DNA of 47,433 nt from Thiotrichales bacterium (lineage in GTDB: Bacteria; Pseudomonadota; Gammaproteobacteria; Beggiatoales; Beggiatoaceae), in assembly GCA_016744475.1 (NCBI GenBank), contig JADGEH010000029.1:1-47433 (forward strand), read 5' to 3'. Shown piece by piece: positions 45,657-47,433 of the stretch (its first letter is position 1; every line of letters starts with the position of its first letter). The position numbers were made by a program, and so were the translations under genes. The notes beneath the pieces are model-generated. The model was not told where the DNA came from. It worked only from the letters and a program-made list of their open reading frames with translations, and did not search any database.

Positions 45657-46982
45657 TCAAGTCGATACGCTCAACTGTAATCCTGCGTTTTGGGCTAACT
45701 CAACAAAGTTGGGGAAAGATGTCGCCACATTGGCACAATCCAGAATTTCGATGGGTTCTTGTGCGCATAAGCCAGCCATCGCAAATGCCATAGCAATGCG
45801 GTGATCGCCATGACTATTGACTTGCCCGCCACGAATCTGTCCGCCTTGAATGACAATACCATCCGGCATCACTTTCACCTCAATACCTATGGCTTGTAAG
45901 CCATCCGCCATGACTTGAATGCGATCACTTTCTTTCACGCGCAACTCTTCCGCCCCCGTCAATATCGTTTCGCCTTCGGCACAGGCGGCGGCAATGAATA
46001 ACGCCGGGAATTCATCAATCGCCAGCGGCACTTGCGCTTGAGGGATTTTAATGCCGTGCAAAGGGCTGGCTTTGATTTTGATGTCAGCCACGGGTTCGCC
46101 GCCGACGGTGCGCGTGTTACTCAGCAAAATATTCGCCCCCATGTCCCACAATAAACGCAGAATACCTGCTCGCGTGGGATTCACGCCGACGTGCTCTAAG
46201 GTGACATCCGAACCGCTGGCAATCGCCGCTCCAACCATGAAAAAAGTCGCGGAAGATAAATCGGCGGGCACATCAATGTTCATGCCCTGCAAACGCCCAC
46301 CACCGGATAAACAGATTTTCGTGCTTTGTCCCTGAGTGTCCCGCTGCACAGGATAACCAAAGCCCTGCAACATGCGCTCGCTGTGATCACGAGTGGGGGC
46401 AGGTTCTGTCACACAGGTGGAACCGGAGGCATATAAACCTGCCAACAAGACGCAGGATTTCACCTGGGCACTAGCCATAGGCATCGAATAATCAATGCCT
46501 TGCAGCGCTTGCCCGCCCGTCATTTTTAACGGCGGCGTGCCTTTTTCAGTGGCTTCGATGTTTGCCCCCATTAGACTCAGCGGATCAGTCACACGTTTCA
46601 TCGGACGTTTAGACAGCGACTCATCGCCCAACAAGGTAACATCAAAGGCTTGGGCAGATAACAAGCCGCTGAGCAGCCGTATTGAAGTGCCAGAATTGCC
46701 TAAATCAAGCGGTTTTTCAGGCTTTTGCAGACCATGCAGCCCTACGCCTTGAAGCGTGACTTGGGCGCTACCTGGACGTTCAATCTGCACGCCCATGGCT
46801 TGAAAAGCGGCTAAAGTGGCTAACGTGTCTTCACCTTCCAAAAAACCGCTAATCTGAGTGCGTCCTTCGGCAATAGAACCGAGGATAATGGAACGGTGAG
46901 AAATGGATTTGTCACCAGGCACGCGCAAACGTCCTTGCAACTGCCCGCCTGGGCTAACAATAAAACGCTGAGAACGGCTCAT
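45657..46982 (-). CDS. aroA: 3-phosphoshikimate 1-carboxyvinyltransferase (EPSP synthase)
   Basis: AroA makes EPSP from shikimate 3-phosphate and phosphoenolpyruvate in the chorismate pathway. The 441 residues form the two-domain fold, with GDKSISHRSI, DLGNSGTSIRLLSG, SKRPMKRV, SAQVKSCVLLAGL, TRDHSERM, DLSSATFF, NPTRAG and the C-terminal ESDRIQ and HGDHRIAMAFAM. The set RDHSE, GDKS, SAQVK and NPTR corresponds to motifs described for class II EPSP synthases, which tolerate glyphosate, in contrast to the E. coli class I enzyme. It lies 18 bases after the DUF4389 gene and ends at a terminator. Confidence 0.97.
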   Translation of the reverse strand: MSRSQRFIVSPGGQLQGRLRVPGDKSISHRSIILGSIAEGRTQISGFLEGEDTLATLAAFQAMGVQIERPGSAQVTLQGVGLHGLQKPEKPLDLGNSGTSIRLLSGLLSAQAFDVTLLGDESLSKRPMKRVTDPLSLMGANIEATEKGTPPLKMTGGQALQGIDYSMPMASAQVKSCVLLAGLYASGSTCVTEPAPTRDHSERMLQGFGYPVQRDTQGQSTKICLSGGGRLQGMNIDVPADLSSATFFMVGAAIASGSDVTLEHVGVNPTRAGILRLLWDMGANILLSNTRTVGGEPVADIKIKASPLHGIKIPQAQVPLAIDEFPALFIAAACAEGETILTGAEELRVKESDRIQVMADGLQAIGIEVKVMPDGIVIQGGQIRGGQVNSHGDHRIAMAFAMAGLCAQEPIEILDCANVATSFPNFVELAQNAGLQLSVST

Positions 46983-47000
46983 AAGCTATCTATGATTCCT

Positions 47001-47288
47001 CTAATCTAAAATGGGGGCTTCGGAAGGTTTAGGCCAACTGCGAAAGGGAAAGGGTTTGTCATCGGAGTTATAGCTTAAATAACGAATAATTTGAAACGCA
47101 TACACACTTAAGCTGTCAGAAAAACTCAACAAACGCTCGTTGAGTTGTCCGGTGAGCAAGGTGGAGCCAAATTGGAAAATGATGACGGCAAAAATCACCC
47201 ATCGCAAAACGATATAAATAGCCAGAAACACCAGCATGAAAAAACCCCGAAACCAGGTTTGAAAGTTGACTAAATATTCTTTCATCAT
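47001..47288 (-). CDS. DUF4389 membrane protein
   Basis: The 95-residue product has two hydrophobic segments (about 10-50) and then a motif NERLLSFSDSLSVYAFQIIRYLSYNSDDKPFPF that identifies DUF4389. The family is of unknown function and often found near lipid or envelope genes. The start is the ATG at 47288 with AAAGGA upstream; a TTG at 47291 is the alternative. It precedes aroA by 18 bases and probably shares a transcript. Confidence 0.85.
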   Translation of the reverse strand: MMKEYLVNFQTWFRGFFMLVFLAIYIVLRWVIFAVIIFQFGSTLLTGQLNERLLSFSDSLSVYAFQIIRYLSYNSDDKPFPFRSWPKPSEAPILD

Positions 47289-47335
47289 CAATCCTTTGTT
47301 ATACCTTTTTGAAAGACATTGAATGCTAACGGTAT

Positions 47336-47433
47336 TAAGAGCCTATACGAAGATGGGGAATCGAAGCGAAAATTCGCCATTTTGAGGCAGGTTTTTCGGT
47401 TTTTTAAGGCGAATAGCGGGCTATTTAACGAAA
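47336..47433 (+). repeat. Repeat family C, copy 4 (cut by window end)
   Basis: It begins TAAGAGCCTATACGAAGATGG and follows copy 3 up to GGGCTATTTAACGAAA, where the window ends. The other terminus would lie beyond. Confidence 0.85.

Overview
The window looks like a chromosomal segment of a gammaproteobacterium. WaaA, a trimeric-type porin, TolQ, RsxA, DsbC, Tpx, YejF, the rpsP-rimM-trmD-rplS operon and the AroQ-PheA fusion are all of gammaproteobacterial type. Several accessory traits point towards large filamentous sulfur bacteria (Thiotrichales/Beggiatoaceae-like): two caspase-like peptidases, a WD40-caspase lipoprotein, Uma2- and Rpn-type PD-(D/E)XK proteins, and many short palindromic repeats in the gaps. 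That taxonomic placement is inference from gene style, not a measured match. No rRNA, tRNA, CRISPR array or complete insertion sequence was seen.

Layout. 0-3.3 kb (minus strand): a secreted DM9/DUF3421 protein coupled to pheA, a small cupin, and an AI-2E-type permease. 3.3-6.8 kb: a membrane-anchored unknown, repeats and a structured stretch, a Uma2 nuclease and YejF. 7-12.4 kb: purM, tpx, a TonB-dependent receptor and a convergent porin. 12.9-17.6 kb: a lipoprotein, a gene fragment beside a repeat, a secreted caspase-PEGA-DUF1566 protein (minus), and an RHH-like protein overlapping a family 2 glycosyltransferase. 17.7-19.7 kb: the ribosomal/tRNA-modification operon, closed by a strong terminator. 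19.8-25.5 kb: dsbC, a lone rsxA, a lone tolQ (minus) and ppk1. 25.5-28.4 kb: nested repeats, an Rpn-type nuclease (minus) and pdxJ. 28.4-31.8 kb: ilvB-ilvH-ilvC. 31.8-34.3 kb (minus): waaA and a GspF-type protein. 34.4-35.8 kb: an NtrC-type regulator. 36.2-41.9 kb: a WD40-caspase lipoprotein, a conserved unknown, a protein with a possible effector-associated domain, a membrane span and TPRs, and a secreted unknown. 41.9-47.3 kb: gmk, a large hybrid histidine kinase (minus), then DUF4389 and aroA (minus).

Housekeeping parts form recognisable pathways: branched-chain amino acids (ilvBHC), aromatic amino acids (pheA, aroA), purines (purM, gmk), vitamin B6 (pdxJ), Kdo addition to lipid A (waaA), polyphosphate (ppk1) and the envelope (porin, TonB receptor, DsbC, TolQ).

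The most interesting accessory material is of three kinds. (1) Two exported caspase-like proteins. One has a DUF1566 tail whose last codons look like the variable region of a diversity-generating retroelement. The other lies near an EAD-like/TM/TPR protein, so a cell-envelope conflict or cell-death pathway is possible. (2) At least six families of short palindromic, transposon-like repeats. One resembles Neisseria Correia elements and is inserted in another repeat with an apparent TA duplication. A second nested insertion shows a 3-bp duplication. (3) A hybrid histidine kinase whose ATP-binding G1 box appears to be missing.
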